A stretch of DNA of 64,000 nucleotides from Oceanimonas marisflavi (GTDB lineage: Bacteria > Pseudomonadota > Gammaproteobacteria > Enterobacterales > Aeromonadaceae), in the NCBI RefSeq assembly GCF_003049725.1, contig NZ_QAGM01000015.1, positions 1 through 64,000 of the forward strand. The letters run 5' to 3'. The translations under genes and the position numbers were made by a program. Under the pieces are notes generated by a model that was given only the letters and a program-made list of their open reading frames with translations, was not told the origin of the DNA and made no database searches. The first letter of the stretch is position 1; every line of letters starts with the position of its first letter. Below, piece after piece: positions 25,104 through 34,020 of this stretch.

Positions 25104-26689
25104 TGGAAAACATCACCCAGCACCGATACGAAAACGGACGCCCGCGCCCTCGTCGTTATCATCAGGCCCGGTGGGACGAGCCCATTATTTTTGAACTGAG
25201 CACGCCGGGGGAGCGGGGCATACTGGTCCCTCCCGCCGAAGAAGACATCAAAGGCGCAGCAGGCGACGTGCTCGCCCGGCTGCCGGCCGGCATGCGCCGG
25301 CGTCAGGCACCGGCACTGCCTGAACTGTCCCAGAACCGGGTTTTGCGTCATTACCTGCGACTGTCCCAGCAAAACCTGGGCGCCGATCTGAATGTCGATA
25401 TCGGCCAGGGCACCTGCACCATGAAGTACAACCCCAAGGTCAACGAGCAGCTGGGTCGGCAACCCAAAATGACCGAACTTCACCCGCGGCAGCACGAAAG
25501 CACCGTCACCGGCATTCTTGACATCATGACCCGTATGGAAGCCATTCTGAAGGATGTGTCGGGCATGGACAGGGTGTCGTTCCAGCCCCGAGGCGGCTCT
25601 TCTGCCATCTACGCCAATGCGGCCATCATCAGGGCCTACCATGAGTCCCGGGGAGAAGCCGCACAACGTGATGAAATCATCACCACCATGTTCAGCCATC
25701 CCTCCGACGCGGCCTGCGCCAAGCTCTGTGGCTTCAAGGTGATCACCCTGTACCCGGGAGAACAAGGCTATCCCAGTATGGATGCGCTGGCAGCCGTGCT
25801 GTCGGAACGCACCGCCGGAATGATGATCACCAATCCGGAAGACACCGGCATTTTCAATCCCGATATCGCCAGGATGGTCGACATGGTGCATCAGGTCGGC
25901 GGGCTGTGTGCCTACGACCAGGCCAATGCCAATGGCCTGCTCGGCATTACCCGGGCCCGGGATGCCGGCTTTGACCTGTGCCATTTCAATCTGCACAAAA
26001 CCTTTGCCACCCCTCATGCCTGTGGTGGTCCGGCGGTAGGCGCCATGGGCGTGACCGAGGCGCTGGCCCCCTTCCTGCCTTACCCTGTGGTGGAAGCCTC
26101 CGTTGACGGCCCCCGGCTGGCCGAGGCCGGGCCGCTCAGCATCGGCAAGGTGGGAGCCTGGGCGGGTTGTGCCTCCATTGTCATGCGCGCCTATGCCTGG
26201 GTGATGAACCTGGGGGCAGACGGCCTGAAGACCGTCTCCGAGATGGCCGTACTCAATAACAACTATCTGATGAAGCGGCTGCTCGAGCTGCCGGGTATAG
26301 AAGTGCCCTATACCGGCAATGGTCCGCGCATTGAGCAAGTGCGTTACAGCTGGCAAAAACTGTATGAGGAAACCGGGATCACCACCGAGCAACTGGGCCT
26401 GCGCCTGGCCGACTTTGGTCAGCACTACTGGACCAGCCATCATCCCTATGTTGTCCCGCAACCGGCCACACTGGAGCCTACTGAAGCCTACTCCATGAAA
26501 GACATCGACGAATATGTCGATACCCTGGCGCATGTGGTGGATGAGGCCTACCGGCAGCCGGAGCTGGTCGCTTCGGCTCCCCATAACTGCCCCATTCACC
26601 AGATCAATGATGAATGCCTTGACGACCCTGAACGCTGGGCCGTTACCTGGCGAGGCTACCAGCGCAAGCTGGCCGGGTTTCAGGCATGA
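25103..26689 (+). CDS. Divergent glycine dehydrogenase subunit 2 (GcvPB-like, PLP-binding)
   Basis: A 528-residue PLP protein, subunit 2 of the two-part P-protein. CTMKYNP (105-111) and the PLP site HFNLHKTF with Lys299 are intact. Around the pocket several motifs differ from classical GcvPB: HPSDAACA (199-206) where HGSNPATA is usual, YDQANANG (271-278) for YDGANLNA, TPHACGGPAVG (303-313) for PHGGGGPG. ATG overlaps the subunit 1 stop (TAATG) and the end overlaps the kinase by four bases. It probably forms a heterotetramer with subunit 1. Catalysis on an amino acid with PLP is likely; glycine is doubtful. Confidence 0.85.
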   Translation: MENITQHRYENGRPRPRRYHQARWDEPIIFELSTPGERGILVPPAEEDIKGAAGDVLARLPAGMRRRQAPALPELSQNRVLRHYLRLSQQNLGADLNVDIGQGTCTMKYNPKVNEQLGRQPKMTELHPRQHESTVTGILDIMTRMEAILKDVSGMDRVSFQPRGGSSAIYANAAIIRAYHESRGEAAQRDEIITTMFSHPSDAACAKLCGFKVITLYPGEQGYPSMDALAAVLSERTAGMMITNPEDTGIFNPDIARMVDMVHQVGGLCAYDQANANGLLGITRARDAGFDLCHFNLHKTFATPHACGGPAVGAMGVTEALAPFLPYPVVEASVDGPRLAEAGPLSIGKVGAWAGCASIVMRAYAWVMNLGADGLKTVSEMAVLNNNYLMKRLLELPGIEVPYTGNGPRIEQVRYSWQKLYEETGITTEQLGLRLADFGQHYWTSHHPYVVPQPATLEPTEAYSMKDIDEYVDTLAHVVDEAYRQPELVASAPHNCPIHQINDECLDDPERWAVTWRGYQRKLAGFQA

Positions 26690-27807
26690 AAATCGGCTTC
26701 ATATTGAACCCAATTGCCGGCATTGGCGGCCCGGCCGGGCTCAAAGGCAGCGATGGGGCCGAGATCCAGTCCAGGGCCATGGCCCTGGGCTCGGAGCCGG
26801 GCTCCCTGCACCGAGCAAGGCAGACGCTGTCAGCACTGGCCCGTGCCGAAACCGCTATTCGCTGGCTGAGTGCCGGCCCGGATATGGGTCATGAGCTGCT
26901 GACCGAGCTGGGGTTCAGCCCCGAACGCTGTTATCAACACGCCCGGCCCAGCCAGGCCCGGGATACTCGGGATGCGGCAGCCGCCATGCTCGCCGCCGGT
27001 GCCGACCTGCTGCTGTTTGTGGGTGGCGACGGCACCGCCCGCGACCTGCTGGACGGCACTCAGGGGCAATGCCCGGTGCTCGGCATTCCGGCCGGGGTCA
27101 AGATCCAGTCTGCAGTCTATGCCGTCAGCCCGTCTTCTGCGGCGCGCGTCATTCAGGAACTGACTGGGCGTCCCCGCTGGCAGCAAGGCTGCCAGCAACG
27201 CGAAGTCATGGATCTCGACGAATCCTTGTTCCGGCAGGGCAAGGTGTCGCCCCGGCTCTATGGCTACCTGCCGGTGCCGGACTGCGGGCATCGCCTGCAG
27301 GGAGCCAAGGCCCGTCATCCCGGTCGTGATGAGGCCGCCGCCGCTGCCATTGCCCATTATCTGCAGCGGCAGATGCAACCCGACACCCTGTATGTGCTCG
27401 GCCCGGGATCGACCACCTATGCCCTGAAACAGCGCCTGGGTGGCGGTACCTTGCTGGGCGTTGATGTATACCGGAACCGGCAGCCACTGGCGCTGGACGT
27501 CAATCGTCGCCAGTTGCTGGCACTGGAATCCCGGCACCCCTGGGAAGTCATGGTGACCTGCATCGGCGGACAAGGCTTCATTCTGGGACGCGGTAATCAG
27601 CAAATCGCTCCCGAACTGTTTGCCGCTCCCCGCCATGCCCGGCTGCGATTGCTTGCCACGCCCGCCAAGCTGGCAGAGCTGGCCGGCCGGCCTCTGCTCA
27701 GCGACAGTGGTTCGGCCGAGCTGGATCAACATTTCAATGGATATCACCGCATCGTGACCGGCCCCGGGGAAGAAACCTGTTACCCCGTGTGTGCGGCACA
27801 TTATTAA
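26686..27807 (+). CDS. ATP-NAD kinase-like protein (COG3199/AcoX type)
   Basis: A 373-residue protein of the NAD kinase / diacylglycerol kinase superfamily. The GGDGT motif is at 113-117 in LLLFVGGDGTARDLLDG, followed by CPVLGIPAGVKIQSAVYAVSP; the N-terminus IGFILNPIAGIGG is the usual first strand. It is longer than NadK and belongs with COG3199/AcoX proteins. It overlaps the GcvPB-like gene (ATGA), so it is part of the pathway. It might supply NADP+ to the SDR that follows, or phosphorylate another substrate. Confidence 0.82.
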   Translation: MKIGFILNPIAGIGGPAGLKGSDGAEIQSRAMALGSEPGSLHRARQTLSALARAETAIRWLSAGPDMGHELLTELGFSPERCYQHARPSQARDTRDAAAAMLAAGADLLLFVGGDGTARDLLDGTQGQCPVLGIPAGVKIQSAVYAVSPSSAARVIQELTGRPRWQQGCQQREVMDLDESLFRQGKVSPRLYGYLPVPDCGHRLQGAKARHPGRDEAAAAAIAHYLQRQMQPDTLYVLGPGSTTYALKQRLGGGTLLGVDVYRNRQPLALDVNRRQLLALESRHPWEVMVTCIGGQGFILGRGNQQIAPELFAAPRHARLRLLATPAKLAELAGRPLLSDSGSAELDQHFNGYHRIVTGPGEETCYPVCAAHY

Positions 27808-27819
27808 AGGAGTAATGAC

Positions 27820-28590
27820 ATGAACAGATTTGACTCACAGGTTGTACTGGTCACCGGCGGCGCCAGTGGCATAGGCAGGGCCAGCGCCCTGGCCTTCGCC
27901 GCCGAAGGCGCCAGGGTGGTGGTGGTGGACATGAACCGGGAGCTGGGAGAAGAAACTGCCGCCCAAATCAGGCATCAAGGCAGCGAAGCCGTCTTTATTG
28001 AGGCCAATGTATCCAAGGCCATCGAATGCCAGAACGTCATGCAGCGAACGCTGGAAACCTTCGGCCGGCTGGACGTGCTGTTCAACAATGCCGGCATCAC
28101 CCGCCGTGCCGATGTGGTGAATACGACCGAACAGGAATGGGATGCGGTGATGAACACCAATGTGAAGTCCATCTTCCTGATGTGCAAGTATGCCGTTCCC
28201 ATCATGCGGGCCCAGGGCGGTGGCGCCATTGTCAATACCGCTTCCGGATGGGGCATTCTGGCCGGCAAGGATGCCGTCTCTTACTGCGCGTCCAAGGGAG
28301 CCGTGGTCTTGCTGACCAAGGCCATGGCCATAGATCACGGCCCTCAGAAAATTAGGGTCAATTGTGTCTGCCCCGGTGATACCGATACCAACATGCTGCG
28401 CGATGAGGCCCTGCAACTGGGACAGGCCGAAATGGCCCTGGTGGAAGCCGGCATTGATCGCCCGCTGAAGCGGGTTGGCACACCGGAAGACATCGCCAGG
28501 GCGGTACTGTTCCTGGCCAGCGATCAGGCCTCCTTTGTGACCGGCAGCGCCCTGATCGTGGATGGCGGCGGCCTCGCCGGTTCGGCGTAA
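27820..28590 (+). CDS. Short-chain dehydrogenase/reductase
   Basis: A 256-residue classical SDR: cofactor motif TGGASGIG (12-19), NNAG at 89-92, catalytic Ser142, Tyr155 and Lys159 (YCASK), and the C-terminal VTGSALIVDGG. Asp at the end of the second strand (VVVVDMN) favours NAD(H) over NADP(H). Follows the kinase by 12 bases with AAAGGAG. It presumably oxidises a hydroxyl or reduces a keto intermediate of the unknown pathway. Confidence 0.88.
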   Translation: MNRFDSQVVLVTGGASGIGRASALAFAAEGARVVVVDMNRELGEETAAQIRHQGSEAVFIEANVSKAIECQNVMQRTLETFGRLDVLFNNAGITRRADVVNTTEQEWDAVMNTNVKSIFLMCKYAVPIMRAQGGGAIVNTASGWGILAGKDAVSYCASKGAVVLLTKAMAIDHGPQKIRVNCVCPGDTDTNMLRDEALQLGQAEMALVEAGIDRPLKRVGTPEDIARAVLFLASDQASFVTGSALIVDGGGLAGSA

Positions 28591-28599
28591 GGAGTCATT

Positions 28600-29367
28600 A
28601 TGAAACCACTGGCTCTGGAACTGCTTCAGATACGCAAGAGCTTCGGTGACAGCGATATTCTCAAGGGAGTGGATTTGCAGGCTCATGAGGGAGAAGTGAT
28701 CTCCATCATCGGCTCTTCCGGATCGGGAAAAAGTACGCTGCTGCGCTGCGCCAACCTGCTGGAACGCCCTTCCGGGGGCGAAATCCGTTTGTTCGGTGAG
28801 CACCTGCAACTGCAACCGGAGTCGGACGGGCAACTGAATGCTGCGGATCACACCCAGCTGCGCCGGCTGCGTCTGCGGCTGGGGTTCGTGTTTCAAAGCT
28901 TCAACCTCTGGCCTCACATGACCGTGCTCGAAAACATTATGGAAGCGCCGGTACATGTGCGTGGTCAGCCCAGGGAAGAAGCCGAGGAGCAGGCCATGGC
29001 GCTGCTCAGGCGGGTTGGCCTGGAAAACCGCGAACATCACTATCCGGCCCACTTGTCCGGTGGTCAGCAGCAGCGGGTGGCCATCGCCCGCGCTCTGGCC
29101 ATGTCACCCGATATTCTGTTGTTTGACGAGCCGACCTCGGCCCTGGATCCGGAGCTGGTATCGGAAGTGCTCAACGTGATCCGCGATCTGGCCGAGGAAG
29201 GCAGAACCATGCTCATTGTCACTCACGAAATGCGGTTCGCCCGTGATGTATCCAGCCAGGTGATGTTTTTGCACCAGGGCCGGGTGGAGGAAAAGGGACC
29301 GCCACGGCAGCTGTTTGAACAACCCCGTTCACAACGCTGCCGGGAATTTCTGCAGAGTTGTTACTGA
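28600..29367 (+). CDS. Polar amino acid ABC transporter ATPase
   Basis: A 255-residue ABC ATPase of the HisP/GlnQ family: Walker A GSSGSGKST (38-46), Q-loop FVFQSFNLWPHMTVLENIMEAPVHV, signature [15 protein letters not shown] and Walker B ILLFDEPTSALDPE. It partners the binding protein and two permeases that follow. Located nine bases after the SDR. Confidence 0.92.
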   Translation: MKPLALELLQIRKSFGDSDILKGVDLQAHEGEVISIIGSSGSGKSTLLRCANLLERPSGGEIRLFGEHLQLQPESDGQLNAADHTQLRRLRLRLGFVFQSFNLWPHMTVLENIMEAPVHVRGQPREEAEEQAMALLRRVGLENREHHYPAHLSGGQQQRVAIARALAMSPDILLFDEPTSALDPELVSEVLNVIRDLAEEGRTMLIVTHEMRFARDVSSQVMFLHQGRVEEKGPPRQLFEQPRSQRCREFLQSCY

Positions 29368-29398
29368 CCGTTGAGGTCAATCAAGGAGGATTTACAAC

Positions 29399-30142
29399 AT
29401 GAAGAAAACATCACTGATACTGCTGCTCGGCACCCTGTGCCATGCTCCGGCCTGGGCCGGCGAACAGATCCGCATCGCCACCGAAGGCGCCTGGCCTCCC
29501 TTCAACTATGTTGACGAACAGGGCGCGGTAAGCGGCTTTGATGTCGATATCGCCCGCGCGCTTTGTGCGCGAATGCAGACGGAATGCGAGATTGTGGTCA
29601 ATGACTGGGATGGCATGATCCCCGGACTGCGTACCCGCAAGTTTGATGCCATCGTCTCCAGCATGTCCATTACCGAAGAGCGCCAACGCCAGGTGGATTT
29701 TACCGACAAGTATTATTCCGGCGGATTGCGCTTTGTGGGCCCGCGCGGTGCCGAGGTCGATGTCTCTCCCGAGGCGCTGAAAGGCAAGGTCGTTGGCGCC
29801 CAGCGTGCCACCATCGCCAGCCAGTATCTGGAAGATCACCTCGCCGACGTGGTGCAGATCAAGCTCTATGACAACCAGGAAAACGTGTACCTGGACATGC
29901 AGTCGGGACGGCTGGAGTTGTTCCTTTCCGACGAGCTGCCTACCCATCAATGGCTGCAAACCGGCAACGGCCAGCAGTTCGAGTTCAAGGGCGAGTCCTT
30001 TGCCAGGGAAGATATCATCGGCATCGCAATCCGCAAGGGAGATCCGCTCAGGAACCGGTTAAACCAGGCGCTGTCGGCCATTCTGCAGGATGGCACCTAC
30101 CAGAGCATCAACGACAAATACTTTCCCTTTTCCATCTACTGA
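29399..30142 (+). CDS. Periplasmic amino acid-binding protein (HisJ/ArgT family)
   Basis: A 247-residue family 3 solute-binding protein with a signal peptide (1-20, cut after APAWA). IRIATEGAWPPFNYVDEQGAVSGFDVDIARAL and DWDGMIPGLRTRKFDAIVSSMSITEERQ are the classic signature of lysine/arginine/ornithine, histidine and opine binders. The binding-pocket Asp and Arg (alpha-amino and carboxylate contacts) appear present, so the ligand is expected to be an alpha-amino acid or derivative. Confidence 0.88.
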   Translation: MKKTSLILLLGTLCHAPAWAGEQIRIATEGAWPPFNYVDEQGAVSGFDVDIARALCARMQTECEIVVNDWDGMIPGLRTRKFDAIVSSMSITEERQRQVDFTDKYYSGGLRFVGPRGAEVDVSPEALKGKVVGAQRATIASQYLEDHLADVVQIKLYDNQENVYLDMQSGRLELFLSDELPTHQWLQTGNGQQFEFKGESFAREDIIGIAIRKGDPLRNRLNQALSAILQDGTYQSINDKYFPFSIY

Positions 30143-30181
30143 TTCTCGCATCGTCTCAAGCCATCGAGTAAGGAGAAAGTC

Positions 30182-30877
30182 ATGTGGTGGGAACTCCACG
30201 GTTTCTGGCCCCAGCTGCTGCTGGGGACTCTCATGACCATAAAACTGGCACTCTGTGCGCTGGTACTGGGGCTGGGCATCGGCCTGGCCATGGCCTGTGC
30301 ACGTCTGTCATCCAGCCGCCTGCTGGCCGGACTGGCCAGGCTGTATACCAACGTCATCCGTGGCGTTCCCGAGCTGCTGGGGGTTCTGCTGATCTACTTC
30401 GGCGCCTCCCAGCTGGTTCAGCTGGCCGGCAACTGGTTCGGCTACCGGCAATACATTGAAGTGGGCCCCTTCATTGCCGGCGTCCTGGCACTGGCACTGG
30501 CCTTTGGCGGCTATGCCGCAGAAGTGTTCCGGGGGGCGTTTCTCGCCATTCCCCCCGGTCAGTATGAGGCCGCCAGGGTTCTGGGCATGGGCCGGCTGCG
30601 CTGCTTCTGGCGTATCACCCTGCCCCAGCTCTGGCGTACCGCCCTGCCCGGCCTGGGCAACCTCTTTCTGGTACTGCTCAAGGATACCGCCCTGGTTTCG
30701 GTCATTGGCCTGGAGGAGCTGATGCGCAAGGCTTCTCTTGCCGTCACCTATACCCGGGAGCCTTTCACCTTCTATTTCACCGCCACCCTGATGTATCTGC
30801 TGCTGACCTGGATAACCATGCAGTTGCTGGCCAGGCTGGAACAACGCAGCCGCAAAGGATTTAACGGAGGTCTGTAA
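30182..30877 (+). CDS. Polar amino acid ABC transporter permease (HisQ-like)
   Basis: A 231-residue permease with five hydrophobic segments and the family motifs TNVIRGVPELLGVLLIYFG, AEVFRGAFLAIPPGQYEAARVLGM and the EAA loop. It pairs with the next gene, whose start overlaps its stop (TAATG). AAGGAG precedes ATG 30182. Confidence 0.9.
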   Translation: MWWELHGFWPQLLLGTLMTIKLALCALVLGLGIGLAMACARLSSSRLLAGLARLYTNVIRGVPELLGVLLIYFGASQLVQLAGNWFGYRQYIEVGPFIAGVLALALAFGGYAAEVFRGAFLAIPPGQYEAARVLGMGRLRCFWRITLPQLWRTALPGLGNLFLVLLKDTALVSVIGLEELMRKASLAVTYTREPFTFYFTATLMYLLLTWITMQLLARLEQRSRKGFNGGL

Positions 30878-31563
30878 TGGACTGGAGTGTCATTCTGGAA
30901 TACTGGCCCCGGCTGCTGAAAGGCGTTTGGGTCACCCTCGAGCTGGTCGCACTGTCCTGTCTCATCGGTGCTCTGCTGGCGCTGCCGCTGGCACTGTGTC
31001 GCCTGTCTGCACGCAGCTGGCTGCAGCGTCCGGCCAGAGCCTATATCTTTTTCTTTCGAGGCACGCCACTGCTGGTGCAGATTTTCCTCATTTACTACGG
31101 TGCTTCCCAGTTTGAACCCTTGCGCAACAGCCCGCTATGGCCTCTGTTTGCCCAGCCCTATTTTTGTGCCGTGCTGGCCTTCAGCCTCAATACCGCCGCC
31201 TATACTGGAGAAATTCTGAGAGGCGCCCTGCAATCCATTCCGGCCGGTGAAATAGAAGCATGCAAAGTACTGGGCATGCCACCGTCACTCATGCTCAGGC
31301 GCGTCCTGCTGCCTCGGGCTTTCGGCACCATGCTGCCCGCCTATGGCAATGAAATCATTCTGATGCTCAAAGGCAGTGCGCTGGCCAGCACCATTACCCT
31401 GATGGATCTGACCGGTGTCACACGCACGGTGATCGCTCGAACCTATACCCCCATTGAGCTGTTTATGGCTGCCGGCGCCATCTATCTGGTGCTGACCCTG
31501 CTGGTGTTGACCGGCTTCCGGGTGCTGGAATGCCATTTCAACCGCTACCGCCAAGCGGGATAG
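30877..31563 (+). CDS. Polar amino acid ABC transporter permease (HisM-like)
   Basis: A 228-residue permease with FFRGTPLLVQIFLIYYGASQF, GEILRGALQSIPAGEIEACKVLGM and DLTGVTRTVIARTYTP. It completes a HisJQMP-type importer. It is the last gene of the operon that starts at 23709; 119 bases separate it from the next gene. Confidence 0.9.
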   Translation: MDWSVILEYWPRLLKGVWVTLELVALSCLIGALLALPLALCRLSARSWLQRPARAYIFFFRGTPLLVQIFLIYYGASQFEPLRNSPLWPLFAQPYFCAVLAFSLNTAAYTGEILRGALQSIPAGEIEACKVLGMPPSLMLRRVLLPRAFGTMLPAYGNEIILMLKGSALASTITLMDLTGVTRTVIARTYTPIELFMAAGAIYLVLTLLVLTGFRVLECHFNRYRQAG

Positions 31564-31682
31564 GACCGGAGGCTGGAAGACATCATAATATTTGAAACAG
31601 TCGGACGAATTTCTCCGCTGTGTCCCACCGCTCGGTTTGCCCATAATGATTGATATATCCGAAACACACAGGAGGGCTGCTT

Positions 31683-32669
31683 ATGGGCAAGCTGATCGAG
31701 GGCGTCTGGCACGACGTCTGGTACAACACCGACAAGAACAAGGGCCGCTTTGAGCGCAGCGAGAGCCAGTTCAGAAACTGGATCACCGCCGACGGCAGCC
31801 CCGGCCCCACCGGCCAGGGTAGCTTTGCCGCCGAGCCGGGCCGTTATCATCTTTATGTGTCCCTGGCCTGCCCCTGGGCCCACCGCACCCTGATCCTGCG
31901 CCGGCTGAAGGGGCTGGAAGAGGCCATCACGGTGTCTGTGGTGCACCCGTTAATGAAGGAGCACGGCTGGACCTTTGCCAGCGATGATGAGGGGGCCACC
32001 GGCGATCTGCTCTACGGCCACCAGTATCTGCACCAGCTCTACACCATGGCCGACAAGCACTATTCGGGCCGGGTCACGGTTCCCCTGCTGTGGGACAAGC
32101 AGCGCCATACCATTGTCAGCAACGAGTCGGCCGATATTATTCGCATGCTGAACAACGCCTTTGATGCCGTGGGCGCCGCCGAAGGGGACTATTATCCCGC
32201 CGAGCTCAGGGAAGATATCGACGCCCTGAACCAGATCATTTATGACAAGGTCAATAACGGCGTATACAAGGCCGGCTTTGCCACCTCCCAGGCCGCCTAC
32301 GACGAGGCCATTCGGCCACTGTTTGCCACCCTGGACGAGCTGGAGCAACGGCTGGGCCGGCAGCGCTGGCTGCTCGGCAGCCGGCTGACCGAAGCGGACA
32401 TTAGGCTGTGGACCACGCTGGTGCGCTTTGATGCGGTCTATCATACCCATTTCAAGTGTGATCGCCGCCGTATCAGTGATTATCACAACCTTTACGGTTT
32501 TCTTCGGGACCTCTACCAGCAGCCTGGCGTGGCCGGCACCGTCAACATGGCGCACATTCGCCATCATTATTTTTGCAGCCACACCATCATCAACCCCCAC
32601 GGCATCATCTCCATCGGCCCGGTTCAGGACTGGTGGCAGACCCACGACCGCAGCACCCGGTTTCAGTGA
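31683..32669 (+). CDS. yqjG: Glutathionyl-hydroquinone reductase (YqjG type)
   Basis: A 328-residue Xi-class glutathione transferase. The catalytic Cys63 is in ACPWAHRTL, and the C-terminus has the Tyr-rich YDKVNNGVYKAGFATSQ and LTEADIRLWTTLVRFDAVY motifs. It reduces glutathionyl-hydroquinones. The start MGKLIEGVWHD at 31683 follows AGGAGGG. Stands before pirin, another protein linked to quinone or phenolic metabolism. Confidence 0.92.
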   Translation: MGKLIEGVWHDVWYNTDKNKGRFERSESQFRNWITADGSPGPTGQGSFAAEPGRYHLYVSLACPWAHRTLILRRLKGLEEAITVSVVHPLMKEHGWTFASDDEGATGDLLYGHQYLHQLYTMADKHYSGRVTVPLLWDKQRHTIVSNESADIIRMLNNAFDAVGAAEGDYYPAELREDIDALNQIIYDKVNNGVYKAGFATSQAAYDEAIRPLFATLDELEQRLGRQRWLLGSRLTEADIRLWTTLVRFDAVYHTHFKCDRRRISDYHNLYGFLRDLYQQPGVAGTVNMAHIRHHYFCSHTIINPHGIISIGPVQDWWQTHDRSTRFQ

Positions 32670-32680
32670 GGGACCACACC

Positions 32681-33526
32681 ATGACATCACGTACCATCAC
32701 CACCAGTTATGCGGCCCTGGACACGCAGGACGGCGCCGGCGTGCGACTACGCCGAGTGCTTGGCCAGCGTCCGGATCAACGCCTGGATCCCTTTCTGATG
32801 ATGGATCACTTCGCCTCGGATGAAGCCGCCGACTACCTTGCCGGCTTTCCCGATCATCCGCACCGGGGATTTGAAACCATCACCTACATGCTCGACGGTC
32901 ATATGCTGCACCGGGATCACATGGGCAACGAGGGCCACCTGCGCCCCGGTGATCTGCAGTGGATGACCGCCGGCCGGGGCGTGATCCACTCGGAAATGCC
33001 CCAGCAGGAAGCCGGGCGCATGCAGGGCTTTCAGATCTGGCTGAATCTGCCTGCGGCACTCAAGATGCAGCCGGCCCGCTATCAGGACATTGCCGCGGCC
33101 GAGCTGCCCCGCATTGTCCTGCCGGGCGGCGGCGAGCTGGTGCTGCTGGCGGGCAACCTGACCCTGGCGGATCAGCGCTGGCAAGGCCCCATTCAAAGCC
33201 CACACACTCGGCCGCTGATTGCCGATATTCGCCTCGCCGCCGGCGAACGGCTGACCCTGCCGCTGGCGAAGGAGCTCAGCGCCCTGCTGTATTCGTTTGA
33301 GGGCGAGATCCGTGTCGGTGAGCAGTTACTGCCGCAAAAGCAAAGCGCCCTGCTGGGCGCCGGTGACACCCTGGCGCTCACCGCCGGGCCGGAAGGCGGC
33401 CGGCTGCTGTTGCTGGCCGGACACCCGCTCAACGAGCCGGTGGTGCAATACGGCCCCTTCGTGATGAATACCCAGGCCGAAATCGAGCAGGCGATCATGG
33501 ATTACCGGACCGGCAAACTGGTATAA
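32681..33526 (+). CDS. Pirin-family bicupin protein
   Basis: A 281-residue pirin. Two cupin domains; metal ligands in FPDHPHRGFETITYML (His-x-His), later GDLQWMTAGRGVIHSEMP with His and Glu. Some bacterial pirins have quercetinase activity. The start MTSRTITTSYAALD at 32681 lies 11 bases after the yqjG stop; the longer frame overlapping yqjG is unlikely. Confidence 0.9.
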   Translation: MTSRTITTSYAALDTQDGAGVRLRRVLGQRPDQRLDPFLMMDHFASDEAADYLAGFPDHPHRGFETITYMLDGHMLHRDHMGNEGHLRPGDLQWMTAGRGVIHSEMPQQEAGRMQGFQIWLNLPAALKMQPARYQDIAAAELPRIVLPGGGELVLLAGNLTLADQRWQGPIQSPHTRPLIADIRLAAGERLTLPLAKELSALLYSFEGEIRVGEQLLPQKQSALLGAGDTLALTAGPEGGRLLLLAGHPLNEPVVQYGPFVMNTQAEIEQAIMDYRTGKLV

Positions 33527-33555
33527 CAGGCATTTTCAGCCAACGGGAAATCATC

Positions 33556-33981
33556 ATGGATGCGCTCGAGCAACAACGCCTGAAACGTATTCTTTCCGAC
33601 ACCCGCACCATCGCCATGGTGGGTGCGTCAAACCGCCCGGAGCGGGTCAGCTATCAGGTGATGGACTACCTGCAACAGCAAGGCTACCGGGTGTTTCCGG
33701 TCAATCCGCAACTGGCCGGCGCCGTGATACTGGGAGAGACCTGTGTCTCGGGCCTGGAAGATCTGGATCAGCCGGTGCAGCTGGTGAACGTGTTCCGCCG
33801 GGGTGAGTTCGCCGCCGACATCGCGCTGGACGCCATCGAGCACGAAGCCCTGTGCCTGTGGCTGCAGCAGGGCGTGACCAGCACCGCCGCCGCGGAAGCC
33901 GCCGCCGAGGCCGAGCTGGAATATGTGGAGGATTACTGCATCAAGGTGGCCCACCGGGAACTGTTGGGCGGCCCAATGTAA
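33556..33981 (+). CDS. CoA-binding protein, YccU type
   Basis: A 141-residue Rossmann-like CoA-binding domain: TIAMVGASNRPERVSYQVMDYL, GYRVFPVNPQLAG and VNVFRRGEFAADIA. It is a stand-alone version of the succinyl-CoA synthetase CoA-binding domain. Function unknown. It lies 29 bases after pirin in a probable three-gene unit and is convergent with the LysR gene. Confidence 0.88.
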   Translation: MDALEQQRLKRILSDTRTIAMVGASNRPERVSYQVMDYLQQQGYRVFPVNPQLAGAVILGETCVSGLEDLDQPVQLVNVFRRGEFAADIALDAIEHEALCLWLQQGVTSTAAAEAAAEAELEYVEDYCIKVAHRELLGGPM

Positions 33982-34020
33982 CGGGCCGGTGCCTGCCAGC
34001 CAGAAAGTGCCGGCCGAGTG

